From Auanema rhodensis (taxonomy: Eukaryota; Nematoda; Chromadorea; Rhabditida; Rhabditidae): DNA of 64,000 bases. Under the pieces are notes generated by a model that was not told the origin of the DNA, made no database searches, and saw nothing but the letters and a program-made list of their open reading frames with translations. Numbering within the stretch: the first letter of the stretch is position 1; each line of letters opens with the position of its first letter. The DNA is taken from assembly GCA_964057225.1 (NCBI GenBank), contig OZ059894.1, positions 22,226,476 through 22,290,475 of the forward strand, written 5' to 3'. Made by a program: the position numbers and the translations under genes. Of the stretch, positions 10,180 to 24,569 are shown one piece after another.

Positions 10180-12285
10180 TAGTATAGTGCATTCGATGCG
10201 GATTTTTAAGCTGCGTCGATCTGTGTTATCAGATTTGCGCTAGCTTAAAAATGCACCGAGATATCAACTGATATAAGTTCACACTTATATCCTCGATTTT
10301 CACCCTGAAGAATTAATTTTTTCGTTGAATAACATTGTCCATCGTCTTTGCCTTGAAAAAAGGAATCTAAAAACATCTACTTTTTGCTGAATTATTTTGA
10401 AATTTTTCGAAAAAATTTTTGTCAAAATGTTTTTGGAAGCAATGTTGAGTGTACATGGAAACTCAACATACACTAATGCATCATTTTTCAAACGATCATA
10501 ACTAATTTTTGTATTAAGCGTTTCTCAATGTAGTATAGTGCATTCGATGCGGATTTTTAAGCTGCGTCGATCTGTGTTATCAGATTTGCGCTAGCTTAAA
10601 AATGCACCGAGATATCAACTGATATAAGTTTACACTTATATCCTCGATTTTCACCCTGAAGAATTAATTTTTTCGTTGAATAACATTGTCCATCGTCTTT
10701 GCCTTGAAAAATGGAATCTAAAAACATCTACTTTTTGCTAAATTATTTTGAAATTTTTCGAAAAAATTTTTGTCAAAATGTTTTTGGAAGCAATGTTGAG
10801 TGTACATGGAAACTCAACACACACTAATGCATCATTTTTCAAACGATCATAACTAATTTGTGTATTAAGCGTTTCTCAATGTAGTATAGTGCATTCGATG
10901 CGGATTTTTAAGCTGCGTCGATCTGTGTTATCAGATTTGCGCTAGCTCAAAAATGCACCGAGATATCAACTGATATAAGTTCACACTTATATCCTCGATT
11001 TTCACCCTGAAGAATTAATTTTTTCGTTGAATAACATTGTCCATCGTCTTTGCCTTGAAAAAAGGAATCTAAAAACATCTACTTTTTGCTGAATTATTTT
11101 GAAATTTTTCGAAAAAATTTTTGTCAAAATGTTTTTGGAAGCAATGTTGAGTGTACATGGAAACTCAACATACACTAATGCATCATTTTTCAAACGATCA
11201 TAACTAATTTTTGTATCAAACGTTTCTCAATGTAGTATAGTGCATTCGATGCGGATTTTTAAGCTGCGTCGATCTGTGTTATCAGATTTGCGCTAGCTTA
11301 AAAATGCACCGAGATATCAACTGATATAAGTTTACACTTATATCCTCGATTTTCACCCTGAAGAATTAATTTTTTCGTTGAATAACATTGTCCATCGTCT
11401 TTGCCTTGAAAAATGGAATCTAAAAACATCTACTTTTTGCTAAATTATTTTGAAATTTTTCGAAAAAATTTTTGTCAAAATGTTTTTGGAAGCAATGTTG
11501 AGTGTACATGGAAACTCAACACACACTAATGCATCATTTTTCAAACGATCATAACTAATTTGTGTATTAAGCGTTTCTCAATGTAGTATAGTGCATTCGA
11601 TGCGGATTTTTAAGCTGCGTCGATCTGTGTTATCAGATTTGCGCTAGCTCAAAAATGCACCGAGATATCAACTGATATAAGTTCACACTTATATCCTCGA
11701 TTTTCACCCTGAAGAATTAATTTTTTCGTTGAATAACATTGTCCATCGTCTTTGCCTTGGAAAAAGGAATCTAAAAACATCTACTTTTTGCTGAATTATT
11801 CTGAAATTTTTCGAAAAAATTTTTGTCAAAATGTTTTTGGAAGCAATGTTGAGTGTACATGGAAACTCAACATACACTAATGCATCATTTTTCAAACGAT
11901 CATAACTAATTTTTGTATTAAGCGTTTCTCAATGTAGTATAGTGCATTCGATGCGGATTTTTAAGCTGCGTCGATCTGTGTTATCCGATTTGCGCTAGCT
12001 TAAAAATGCACCGAGATATCAACTGATATAAGTTCACACTTATATCCTCGATTTTCACCCTGAAGAATTAATTTTTTCGTTGAATAACATTGTCTATCGT
12101 CTTTGCCTTGAAAAATGGAATCTAAAAACATCTACTTTTTGCTAAATTATTTTGAAATTTTTCGAAAAAATTTTTGTCAAAATGTTTTTGGAAGCAATGT
12201 TGAGTGTACATGGAAACTCAACATACACTAATGCATCATTTTTCAAACGATCATAACTAATTTTTGTATCAAGCGTTTCTTGATG
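10180..12285. repeat. B/E dimer region, monomers 30-35
   Basis: Order: B1, E, B1(T67C), E, C(T67C), F. The 702-bp pair of monomers 30-31 recurs as 32-33. Class E copies here share C101T, the GAAAAATGG tract, A210, T290C and T330G. The copy following each E begins with T67C, so the T67C marker travels with the E/next-monomer junction. Confidence 0.8.
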
Positions 12286-13338
12286 TAGTATAGTGCATTC
12301 GATGCGGATTTTTAAGCTGCGTCGATCTGTGTTATCAGATTTGCGCTAGCTTAAAAATGCACCGAGATATCAACTGATATAAGTTCACACTTATATCCTC
12401 GATTTTCACCCTGAAGAATTAATTTTTTCGTTGAATAACATTGTCCATCGTCTTTGCCTTAAAAAAAGGAATCTAAAAACATCTACTTTTTGCTAAATTA
12501 TTTTGAAATTTTTCGAAAAAATTTTTGTCAAAATGTTTTTGGAAGCAATGTTGAGTGTACATGGAAACTCAACATACACTAATGCATCATTTTTCAAACG
12601 ATCATAACTAATTTTTTTATCAAGCGTTTCTCAATGCAGTATAGTGCATTCGATGCGGATTTTTAAGCTGCGTCGATCTGTGTTATCAAATTTGCGCTAG
12701 CTTAAAAATGCACCGAGATATCAACTGATATAAGTTCACACTTATATCCTCGATTTTCACCCTGAAGAATTAATTTTTTCGTTGAATAACATTGTCCATC
12801 GTCTTTGCCTTAAAAACAGGAATCTAAAAACATCTACTTTTTGCTAAATTTTTTTGAAATTTTTCGAAAAAATTTTTGTCAAAATGTTTTTGGAAGCAAT
12901 GTTGAGTGTACATGGAAACTCAACATACACTAATGCATCATTTTTCAAACGATCATAACTAATTTTTGTATCAAGCGTTTCTTGATGTAGTATAGTGCAT
13001 TCGATGCGGATTTTTAAGCTGCGTCGATCTGTGTTATCAGATTTGCGCTAGCTTAAAAATGCACCGAGATATCAACTGATATAAGTTCACACTTATATCC
13101 TCGATTTTCACCCTGAAGAATTAATTTTTTCGTTGAATAACATTGTCCATCGTCTTTGCCTTAAAAAAAGGAATCTAAAAACATCTACTTTTTGCTGAAT
13201 TATTTTGAAATTTTTCGAAAAAATTTTTGTCAAAATGTTTTTGGAAGCAATGTTGAGTGTACATGGAAACTCAACATACACTAATGCATCATTTTTCAAA
13301 CGATCATAACTAATTTTTGTATCAAACGTTTCTCAATG
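12286..13338. repeat. Monomers 36-38 (A2, D, A1)
   Basis: Short linker between the dimer region and the 5-mer pair. Monomer 37 has two private changes: it starts CAGTATAG (near 12637), and its central run reads AAATTTTTTTGAA (near 12850). The order A2, D, A1, D is repeated at 32643-34046. Confidence 0.8.
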
Positions 13339-15093
13339 TAGTATAGTGCATTCGATGCGGATTTTTAAGCTGCGTCGATCTGTGTTATCAAATTTGCGCT
13401 AGCTTAAAAATGCACCGAGATATCAACTGATATAAGTTCACACTTATATCCTCGATTTTCACCCTGAAGAATTAATTTTTTCGTTGAATAACATTGTCCA
13501 TCGTCTTTGCCTTAAAAACAGGAATCTAAAAACATCTACTTTTCGCTAAATTATTTTGAAATTTTTCGAAAAAATTTTTGTCAAAATGTTTTTGGAATCA
13601 ATGTTGAGTGTACATGGAAACTCAACATACACTAATGCATCATTTTTCAAACGATCATAACTAATTTTTGTATTAAGCGTTTCTCAATGTAGTATAGTGC
13701 ATTCGATGCGGATTTTTAAGCTGCGTCGATCTGTGTTATCAGATTTGCGCTAGCTTAAAAATGCACCGAGATATCAACTGATGTAAGTTCACACTTATAT
13801 CCTCGATTTTCACCCTGAAGAATTAATTTTTTCGTTGAATAACATTGTCCATCGTCTTTGCCTTGAAAAAAGGAATCTAAAAACATCTACTTTTTGCTAA
13901 ATTATTTTGAAATTTTTCGAAAAAATTTTTGTCAAAATGTTTTTGGAAGCAATGTTGAGTGTACATGGAAACTCAACATACACTAATGCATCATTTTTCA
14001 AACGATCATAACTAATTTTTGTATCAAACGTTTCTCAATGTAGTATAGTGCATTCGATGCGGATTTTTAAGCTGCGTCGATCTGTGTTATCAGATTTGCG
14101 CTAGCTTAAAAATGCACCGAGATATCAACTGATATAAGTTCACACTTATATCCTCGATTTTCACCCTGAAGAATTAATTTTTTCGTTGAATAACATTGTC
14201 CATCGTCTTTGCCTTGAAAAAAGGAATCTAAAAACATCTACTTTTTGCTGAATTATTTTGAAATTTTTCGAAAAAATTTTTGTCAAAATGTTTTTGGAAG
14301 CAATGTTGAGTGTACATGGAAACTCAACATACACTAATGCATCATTTTTCAAACGATCATAACTAATTTTTGTATCAAACGTTTCTCAATGTAGTATAGT
14401 GCATTCGATGCGGATTTTTAAGCTGCGTCGATCTGTGTTATCAGATTTGCGCTAGCTTAAAAATGTACCGAGATATCAACTGATATAAGTTCACACTTAT
14501 ATCCTCGATTTTCACCCTGAAGAATTAATTTTTTCGTTGAATAACATTGTCCATCGTCTTTGCCTTGAAAAAAGGAATCTAAAAACATCTACTTTTTGCT
14601 GAATTATTTTGAAATTTTTCGAAAAAATTTTTGTCAAAATGTTTTTGGAAGCAATGTTGAGTGTACATGGAAACTCAACATACACTAATGCATCATTTTT
14701 CAAACGATCATAACTAATTTTTGTATTAAGCGTTTCTCAATGTAGTATAGTGCATTCGATGCGGATTTTTAAGCTGCGTCGATCTGTGTTATCAGATTTG
14801 CGCTAGCTTAAAAATGCACCGAGATATCAACTGATATAAGTTTACACTTATATCCTCGATTTTCACCCTGAAGAATTAATTTTTTCGTTGAATAACATTG
14901 TCCATCGTCTTTGCCTTGAAAAATGGAATCTAAAAACATCTACTTTTTGCTAAATTATTTTGAAATTTTTCGAAAAAATTTTTGTCAAAATGTTTTTGGA
15001 AGCAATGTTGAGTGTACATGGAAACTCAACACACACTAATGCATCATTTTTCAAACGATCATAACTAATTTGTGTATTAAGCGTTTCTCAATG
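13339..15093. repeat. Higher-order 5-mer unit, copy 1 (1755 bp)
   Basis: Order: D with G260T and TTTTCGCT, B2 (A94G), B1, B1 (C75T), E. Followed directly by a second copy at +1755 bp. Confidence 0.85.
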
Positions 15094-16848
15094 TAGTATA
15101 GTGCATTCGATGCGGATTTTTAAGCTGCGTCGATCTGTGTTATCAGATTTGCGCTAGCTCAAAAATGCACCGAGATATCAACTGATATAAGTTCACACTT
15201 ATATCCTCGATTTTCACCCTGAAGAATTAATTTTTTCGTTGAATAACATTGTCCATCGTCTTTGCCTTAAAAACAGGAATCTAAAAACATCTACTTTTCG
15301 CTAAATTATTTTGAAATTTTTCGAAAAAATTTTTGTCAAAATGTTTTTGGAATCAATGTTGAGTGTACATGGAAACTCAACATACACTAATGCATCATTT
15401 TTCAAACGATCATAACTAATTTTTGTATTAAGCGTTTCTCAATGTAGTATAGTGCATTCGATGCGGATTTTTAAGCTGCGTCGATCTGTGTTATCAGATT
15501 TGCGCTAGCTTAAAAATGCACCGAGATATCAACTGATGTAAGTTCACACTTATATCCTCGATTTTCACCCTGAAGAATTAATTTTTTCGTTGAATAACAT
15601 TGTCCATCGTCTTTGCCTTGAAAAAAGGAATCTAAAAACATCTACTTTTTGCTAAATTATTTTGAAATTTTTCGAAAAAATTTTTGTCAAAATGTTTTTG
15701 GAAGCAATGTTGAGTGTACATGGAAACTCAACATACACTAATGCATCATTTTTCAAACGATCATAACTAATTTTTGTATCAAACGTTTCTCAATGTAGTA
15801 TAGTGCATTCGATGCGGATTTTTAAGCTGCGTCGATCTGTGTTATCAGATTTGCGCTAGCTTAAAAATGCACCGAGATATCAACTGATATAAGTTCACAC
15901 TTATATCCTCGATTTTCACCCTGAAGAATTAATTTTTTCGTTGAATAACATTGTCCATCGTCTTTGCCTTGAAAAAAGGAATCTAAAAACATCTACTTTT
16001 TGCTGAATTATTTTGAAATTTTTCGAAAAAATTTTTGTCAAAATGTTTTTGGAAGCAATGTTGAGTGTACATGGAAACTCAACATACACTAATGCATCAT
16101 TTTTCAAACGATCATAACTAATTTTTGTATCAAACGTTTCTCAATGTAGTATAGTGCATTCGATGCGGATTTTTAAGCTGCGTCGATCTGTGTTATCAGA
16201 TTTGCGCTAGCTTAAAAATGTACCGAGATATCAACTGATATAAGTTCACACTTATATCCTCGATTTTCACCCTGAAGAATTAATTTTTTCGTTGAATAAC
16301 ATTGTCCATCGTCTTTGCCTTGAAAAAAGGAATCTAAAAACATCTACTTTTTGCTGAATTATTTTGAAATTTTTCGAAAAAATTTTTGTCAAAATGTTTT
16401 TGGAAGCAATGTTGAGTGTACATGGAAACTCAACATACACTAATGCATCATTTTTCAAACGATCATAACTAATTTTTGTATTAAGCGTTTCTCAATGTAG
16501 TATAGTGCATTCGATGCGGATTTTTAAGCTGCGTCGATCTGTGTTATCAGATTTGCGCTAGCTTAAAAATGCACCGAGATATCAACTGATATAAGTTTAC
16601 ACTTATATCCTCGATTTTCACCCTGAAGAATTAATTTTTTCGTTGAATAACATTGTCCATCGTCTTTGCCTTGAAAAATGGAATCTAAAAACATCTACTT
16701 TTTGCTAAATTATTTTGAAATTTTTCGAAAAAATTTTTGTCAAAATGTTTTTGGAAGCAATGTTGAGTGTACATGGAAACTCAACACACACTAATGCATC
16801 ATTTTTCAAACGATCACAACTAATTTGTGTATTAAGCGTTTCTCAATG
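15094..16848. repeat. Higher-order 5-mer unit, copy 2
   Basis: Repeats the previous unit. Its first monomer (44) differs at the 5' end: it has G53 and T67C instead of G53A and T67, so it is a junction monomer joining the post-E 5' end to a D-class body. The E copy (monomer 48) has a private T320C that removes a stop and opens a short chance reading frame. Confidence 0.85.
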
Positions 16849-18251
16849 TAGTATAGTGCATTCGATGCGGATTTTTAAGCTGCGTCGATCTGTGTTATCA
16901 GATTTGCGCTAGCTCAAAAATGCACCGAGATATCAACTGATATAAGTTCACACTTATATCCTCGATTTTCACCCTGAAGAATTAATTTTTTCGTTGAATA
17001 ACATTGTCCATCGTCTTTGCCTTGGAAAAAGGAATCTAAAAACATCTACTTTTTGCTGAATTATTCTGAAATTTTTCGAAAAAATTTTTGTCAAAATGTT
17101 TTTGGAAGCAATGTTGAGTGTACATGGAAACTCAACATACACTAATGCATCATTTTTCAAACGATCATAACTAATTTTTGTATTAAGCGTTTCTCAATGT
17201 AGTATAGTGCATTCGATGCGGATTTTTAAGCTGCGTCGATCTGTGTTATCCGATTTGCGCTAGCTTAAAAATGCACCGAGATATCAACTGATATACGTTC
17301 ACACTTATATCCTCGATTTTCACCCTGAAGAATTAATTTTTTCGTTGAATAACATTGTCTATCGTCTTTGCCTTGAAAAATGGAATCTAAAAACATCTAC
17401 TTTTTGCTAAATTATTTTGAAATTTTTCGAAAAAATTTTTGTCAAAATGTTTTTGGAAGCAATGTTGAGTGTACATGGAAACTCAACATACACTAATGCA
17501 TCATTTTTCAAACGATCATAACTAATTTTTGTATCAAGCGTTTCTTGATGTAGTATAGTGCATTCGATGCGGATTTTTAAGCTGCGTCGATCTGTGTTAT
17601 CAGATTTGCGCTAGCTTAAAAATGCACCGAGATATCAACTGATATAAGTTCACACTTATATCCTCGATTTTCACCCTGAAGAATTAATTTTTTCGTTGAA
17701 TAACATTGTCCATCGTCTTTGCCTTAAAAAAAGGAATCTAAAAACATCTACTTTTTGCTAAATTATTTTGAAATTTTTCGAAAAAATTTTTGTCAAAATG
17801 TTTTTGGAAGCAATGTTGAGTGTACATGGAAACTCAACATACACTAATGCATCATTTTTCAAACGAACATAACTAATTTTTTATCAAGCGTTTCTCAATG
17901 TAGTATAGTGCATTCGATGCGGATTTTTAAGCTGCGTCGATCTGTGTTATCAAATTTGCGCTAGCTTAAAAATGCACCGAGATATCAACTGATATAAGTT
18001 CACACTTATATCCTCGATTTTCACCCTGAAGAATTAATTTTTTCGTTGAATAACATTGTCCATCGTCTTTGCCTTAAAAACAGGAATCTAAAAACATCTA
18101 CTTTTTGCTAAATTATTTTGAAATTTTTCGAAAAAATTTTTGTCAAAATGTTTTTGGAAGCAATGTTGAGTGTACATGGAAACTCAACATACACTAATGC
18201 ATCATTTTTCAAACGATCATAACTAATTTTTGTATCAAGCGTTTCTCAATG
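16849..18251. repeat. Monomers 49-52 (C, F with A97C, A2, D)
   Basis: Monomer 49 is C with T67C. Monomer 50 is F and carries the rare A97C (GATATACG near 17295). Monomer 51 is A2 with T317A and is 350 bp. Monomer 52 is D with G53A and the unusual ending TCAAGC/TCTCAA. Monomers 49, 50, 53, 54 and 55 have counterparts at 41769-43874, where 51 and 52 are missing. Confidence 0.8.
17877..17882. other. Only net indel in the window: T7 reduced to T6
   Basis: Monomer 51 (17551-17900) has six T where other T317A/G332T monomers have seven. It is the only monomer of 350 bp; every other landmark spacing checked is an exact multiple of 351. It may be real slippage in a homopolymer or a sequencing error. 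Confidence 0.85.
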
Positions 18252-20708
18252 TAGTATAGTGCATTCGATGCGGATTTTTAAGCTGCGTCGATCTGTGTTA
18301 TCAGATTTGCGCTAGCTTAAAAATGCACCGAGATATCAACTGATATAAGTTCACACTTATATCCTCGATTTTCACCCTGAAGAATTAATTTTTTCGTTGA
18401 ATAACATTGTCCATCGTCTTTGCCTTAAAAAAAGGAATCTAAAAACATCTACTTTTTGCTGAATTATTTTGAAATTTTTCGAAAAAATTTTTGTCAAAAT
18501 GTTTTTGGAAGCAATGTTGAGTGTACATGGAAACTCAACATACACTAATGCATCATTTTTCAAACGATCATAACTAATTTTTGTATCAAACGTTTCTCAA
18601 TGTAGTATAGTGCATTCGATGCGGATTTTTAAGCTGCGTCGATCTGTGTTATCAGATTTGCGCTAGCTTAAAAATGCACCGAGATATCAACTGATATAAG
18701 TTTACACTTATATCCTCGATTTTCACCCTGAAGAATTAATTTTTTCGTTGAATAACATTGTCCATCGTCTTTGGCTTGAAAAATGGAATCTAAAAACATC
18801 TACTTTTTGCTAAATTATTTTGAAATTTTTCGAAAAAATTTTTGTCAAAATGTTTTTGGAAGCAATGTTGAGTGTACATGGAAACTCAACATACACTAAT
18901 GCATCATTTTTCAAACGATCATAACTAATTTTTGTATCAAACGTTTCTCAATGTAGTATAGTGCATTCGATGCGGATTTTTAAGCTGCGTCGATCTGTGT
19001 TATCAGATTTGCGCTAGCTTAAAAATGCACCGAGATATCAACTGATATAAGTTCACACTTATATCCTCGATTTTCACCCTGAAGAATTAATTTTTTCGTT
19101 GAATAACATTGTCCATCGTCTTTGCCTTGGAAAAAGGAATCTAAAAACATCTACTTTTTGCTGAATTATTCTGAAATTTTTCGAAAAAATTTTTGTCAAA
19201 ATGTTTTTGGAAGCAATGTTGAGTGTACATGGAAACTCAACATACACTAATGCATCATTTTTCAAACGATCATAACTAATTTTTGTATTAAGCGTATCTC
19301 AATGTAGTATAGTGCATTCGATGCGGATTTTTAAGCTGCGTCGATCTGTGTTATCAGATTTGCGCTAGCTTAAAAATGCACCGAGATATCAACTGATATA
19401 AGTTCACACTTATATCCTCGATTTTCACCCTAAAGAATTAATTTTTTCGTTGAATAACATTGTCCATCGTCTTTGCCTTGGAAAAAGGAATCTAAAAACA
19501 TCTACTTTTTGCTGAATTATTTTGAAATTTTTCGAAAAAATTTTTGTCAAAATGTTTTTGGAAGCAATGTTGAGTGTACATGGAAACTCAACATACACTA
19601 ATGCATCATTTTTCAAACGATCATAACTAATTTTTGTATCAAACGTTTCTTGATGTAGTATAGTGCATTCGATGCGGATTTTTAAGCTGCGTCGATCTGT
19701 GTTATCAGATTTGCGCTAGCTTAAAAATGCACCGAGATATCAACTGATATAAGTTCACACTTATATCCTCGATTTTCACCCTGAAGAATCAATATTTTCG
19801 TTGAATAACATTGTCCATCGTCTTTGCCTTGGAAAAAGGAATCTAAAAACATCTACTTTTTGCTGAATTATTCTGAAATTTTTCGAAAAAATTTTTGTCA
19901 AAATGTTTTTGGAAGCAATGTTGAGTGTACATGGAAACTCAACATACACTAATGCATCATTTTTCAAACGATCATAACTAATTTTTGTATTAAGCGTATC
20001 TCAATGTAGTATAGTGCATTCGATGCGGATTTTTAAGCTGCGTCGATCTGTGTTATCAGATTTGCGCTAGCTTAAAAATGCACCGAGATATCAACTGATA
20101 TAAGTTCACACTTATATCCTCGATTTTCACCCTGAAGAATTAATTTTTTCGTTGAATAACATTGTCCATCGTCTTTGCCTTGGAAAAAGGAATCTAAAAA
20201 CATCTACTTTTTGCTGAATTATTCTGAAATTTTTCGAAAAAATTTTTGTCAAAATGTTTTTGGAAGCAATGTTGAGTGTACAGGGAAACTCAACATACAC
20301 TAATGCATCATTTTTCAAACGATCATAACTAATTTTTGTATTAAGCGTATCTCAATGTAGTATAGTGCATTCGATGCGGATTTTTAAGCTGCGTCGATCT
20401 GTGTTATCAGATTTGCGCTAGCTTAAAAATGCACCGAGATATCAACTGATATAAGTTCACACTTATATCCTCGATTTTCACCCTAAAGAATTAATTTTTT
20501 CGTTGAATAACATTGTCCATCGTCTTTGCCTTGGAAAAAGGAATCTAAAAACATCTACTTTTTGCTGAATTGTTCTGAAATTTTTCGAAAAAATTTTTGT
20601 CAAAATGTTTTTGGAAGCAATGTTGAGTGTACATGGAAACTCAACATACACTAATGCATCATTTTTCAAACGATCATAACTAATTTTTGTATCAAGCGTT
20701 TCTTGATG
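18252..20708. repeat. Higher-order 7-mer unit, copy 1 (monomers 53-59)
   Basis: Order: A1; E-like with C172G (TTTGGCTTG) but without T290C; C; C with G128A; C with T139A; C with CAGGGAAAC; C with G128A and GAATTGTTC. Several C copies end with T343A (GTATCTC), a marker confined to about 19-26 kb and 43-46 kb. The next seven monomers repeat the order at +2457 bp. Confidence 0.85.
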
Positions 20709-23165
20709 TAGTATAGTGCATTCGATGCGGATTTTTAAGCTGCGTCGATCTGTGTTATCAGATTTGCGCTAGCTTAAAAATGCACCGAGATATCAACTGA
20801 TATAAGTTCACACTTATATCCTCGATTTTCACCCTGAAGAATTAATTTTTTCGTTGAATAACATTGTCCATCGTCTTTGCCTTAAAAAAAGGAATCTAAA
20901 AACATCTACTTTTTGCTGAATTATTTTGAAATTTTTCGAAAAAATTTTTGTCAAAATGTTTTTGGAAGCAATGTTGAGTGTACATGGAAACTCAACATAC
21001 ACTAATGCATCATTTTTCAAACGATCATAACTAATTTTTGTATCAAACGTTTCTCAATGTAGTATAGTGCATTCGATGCGGATTTTTAAGCTGCGTCGAT
21101 CTGTGTTATCAGATTTGCGCTAGCTTAAAAATGCACCGAGATATCAACTGATATAAGTTTACACTTATATCCTCGATTTTCACCCTGAAGAATTAATTTT
21201 TTCGTTGAATAACATTGTCCATCGTCTTTGGCTTGAAAAATGGAATCTAAAAACATCTACTTTTTGCTAAATTATTTTGAAATTTTTCGAAAAAATTTTT
21301 GTCAAAATGTTTTTGGAAGCAATGTTGAGTGTACATGGAAACTCAACATACACTAATGCATCATTTTTCAAACGATCATAACTAATTTTTGTATCAAACG
21401 TTTCTCAATGTAGTATAGTGCATTCGATGCGGATTTTTAAGCTGCGTCGATCTGTGTTATCAGATTTGCGCTAGCTTAAAAATGCACCGAGATATCAACT
21501 GATATAAGTTCACACTTATATCCTCGATTTTCACCCTGAAGAATTAATTTTTTCGTTGAATAACATTGTCCATCGTCTTTGCCTTGGAAAAAGGAATCTA
21601 AAAACATCTACTTTTTGCTGAATTATTCTGAAATTTTTCGAAAAAATTTTTGTCAAAATGTTTTTGGAAGCAATGTTGAGTGTACATGGAAACTCAACAT
21701 ACACTAATGCATCATTTTTCAAACGATCATAACTAATTTTTGTATTAAGCGTATCTCAATGTAGTATAGTGCATTCGATGCGGATTTTTAAGCTGCGTCG
21801 ATCTGTGTTATCAGATTTGCGCTAGCTTAAAAATGCACCGAGATATCAACTGATATAAGTTCACACTTATATCCTCGATTTTCACCCTAAAGAATTAATT
21901 TTTTCGTTGAATAACATTGTCCATCGTCTTTGCCTTGGAAAAAGGAATCTAAAAACATCTACTTTTTGCTGAATTATTTTGAAATTTTTCGAAAAAATTT
22001 TTGTCAAAATGTTTTTGGAAGCAATGTTGAGTGTACATGGAAACTCAACATACACTAATGCATCATTTTTCAAACGATCATAACTAATTTTTGTATCAAA
22101 CGTTTCTTGATGTAGTATAGTGCATTCGATGCGGATTTTTAAGCTGCGTCGATCTGTGTTATCAGATTTGCGCTAGCTTAAAAATGCACCGAGATATCAA
22201 CTGATATAAGTTCACAATTATATCCTCGATTTTCACCCTGAAGAATTAATATTTTCGTTGAATAACATTGTCCATCGTCTTTGCCTTGGAAAAAGGAATC
22301 TAAAAACATCTACTTTTTGCTGAATTATTCTGAAATTTTTCGAAAAAATTTTTGTCAAAATGTTTTTGGAAGCAATGTTGAGTGTACATGGAAACTCAAC
22401 ATACACTAATGCATCATTTTTCAAACGATCATAACTAATTTTTGTATTAAGCGTATCTCAATGTAGTATAGTGCATTCGATGCGGATTTTTAAGCTGCGT
22501 CGATCTGTGTTATCAGATTTGCGCTAGCTTAAAAATGCACCGAGATATCAACTGATATAAGTTCACACTTATATCCTCGATTTTCACCCTGAAGAATTAA
22601 TTTTTTCGTTGAATAACATTGTCCATCGTCTTTGCCTTGGAAAAAGGAATCTAAAAACATCTACTTTTTGCTGAATTATTCTGAAATTTTTCGAAAAAAT
22701 TTTTGTCAAAATGTTTTTGGAAGCAATGTTGAGTGTACAGGGAAACTCAACATACACTAATGCATCATTTTTCAAACGATCATAACTAATTTTTGTATTA
22801 AGCGTATCTCAATGTAGTATAGTGCATTCGATGCGGATTTTTAAGCTGCGTCGATCTGTGTTATCAGATTTGCGCTAGCTTAAAAATGCACCGAGATATC
22901 AACTGATATAAGTTCACACTTATATCCTCGATTTTCACCCTAAAGAATTAATTTTTTCGTTGAATAACATTGTCCATCGTCTTTGCCTTGGAAAAAGGAA
23001 TCTAAAAACATCTACTTTTTGCTGAATTGTTCTGAAATTTTTCGAAAAAATTTTTGTCAAAATGTTTTTGGAAGCAATGTTGAGTGTACATGGAAACTCA
23101 ACATACACTAATGCATCATTTTTCAAACGATCATAACTAATTTTTGTATCAAGCGTTTCTTGATG
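20709..23165. repeat. Higher-order 7-mer unit, copy 2 (monomers 60-66)
   Basis: Same order and markers as the previous unit. The visible differences are in the fifth monomer: monomer 57 has GAATCAATA and an intact CACACTTATA, while monomer 64 has GAATTAATA and CACAATTATA. The last five monomers of this unit are themselves included in the 9-mer duplication that follows. Confidence 0.85.
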
Positions 23166-24569
23166 TAGTATAGTGCATTCGATGCGGATTTTTAAGCTGC
23201 GTCGATCTGTGTTATCAGATTTGCGCTAGCTTAAAAATGCACCGAGATATCAACTGATATAAGTTCACACTTATATCCTCGATTTTCACCCTGAAGAATT
23301 AATTTTTTCGTTGAATAACATTGTCCATCGTCTTTGCCTTAAAAAAAGGAATCTAAAAACATCTACTTTTTGCTGAATTATTTTGAAATTTTTCGAAAAA
23401 ATTTTTGTCAAAATGTTTTTGGAAGCAATGTTGAGTTTACATGGAAACTCAACATACACTAATGCATCATTTTTCAAACGATCATAACTAATTTTTGTAT
23501 CAAACGTTTCTCAATGTAGTATAGTGCATTCGATGCGGATTTTTAAGCTGCGTCGATCTGTGTTATCAGATTTGCGCTAGCTTAAAAATGCACCGAGATA
23601 TCAACTGATATAAGTTCACACTTATATCCTCGATTTTCACCCTGAAGAATTAATTTTTTCGTTGAATAACATTGTCCATCGTCTTTGCCTTAAAAAAAGG
23701 AATCTAAAAACATCTACTTTTTGCTGAATTATTTTGAAATTTTTCGAAAAAATTTTTGTCAAAATGTTTTTGGAAGCAATGTTGAGTGTACATGGAAACT
23801 CAACATACACTAATGCATCATTTTTCAAACGATCATAACTAATTTTTGTATCAAATGTTTCTCAATGTAGTATAGTGCATTCGATGCGGATTTTTAAGCT
23901 GCGTCGATCTGTGTTATCAGATTTGCGCTAGCTTAAAAATGCACCGAGATATCAACTGATATAAGTTCACACTTATATCCTCGATTTTCACCCTGAAGAA
24001 TTAATTTTTTCGTTGAATAACATTGTCCATCGTCTTTGCCTTAAAAAAAGGAATCTAAAAACATCTACTTTTTGCTGAATTATTTTGAAATTTTTCGAAA
24101 AAATTTTTGTCAAAATGTTTTTGGAAGCAATGTTGAGTGTACATGGAAACTCAACATACACTAATGCATCATTTTTCAAACGATCATAACTAATTTTTGT
24201 ATCAAACGTTTCTCAATGTAGTATAGTGCATTCGATGCGGATTTTTAAGCTGCGTCGATCTGTGTTATCAGATTTGCGCTAGCTTAAAAATGTACCGAGA
24301 TATCAACTGATATAAGTTCACACTTATATCCTCGATTTTCACCCTGAAGAATTAATTTTTTCGTTGAATAACATTGTCCATCGTCTTTGCCTTGGAAAAA
24401 GGAATCTAAAAACATCTACTTTTTGCTGAATTATTCTGAAATTTTTCGAAAAAATTTTTGTCAAAATGTTTTTGGAAGCAATGTTGAGTGTACATGGAAA
24501 CTCAACATACACTAATGCATCATTTTTCAAACGATCATAACTAATTTTTGTATCAAGCGTTTCTTGATG
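21411..24569. repeat. Higher-order 9-mer unit, copy 1 (3159 bp)
   Basis: Monomers 62-70: C, C(G128A), C(T139A, CACAATTA), C(CAGGGAAAC), C(G128A, GAATTGTTC), A1 with GAGTTTACA, A1 with TCAAATG, A1, C(C75T). Each of these private markers recurs 3159 bp downstream, and I saw no difference between the copies by eye. The unit overlaps the end of the preceding 7-mer pair, so it arose after it. Confidence 0.88.
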
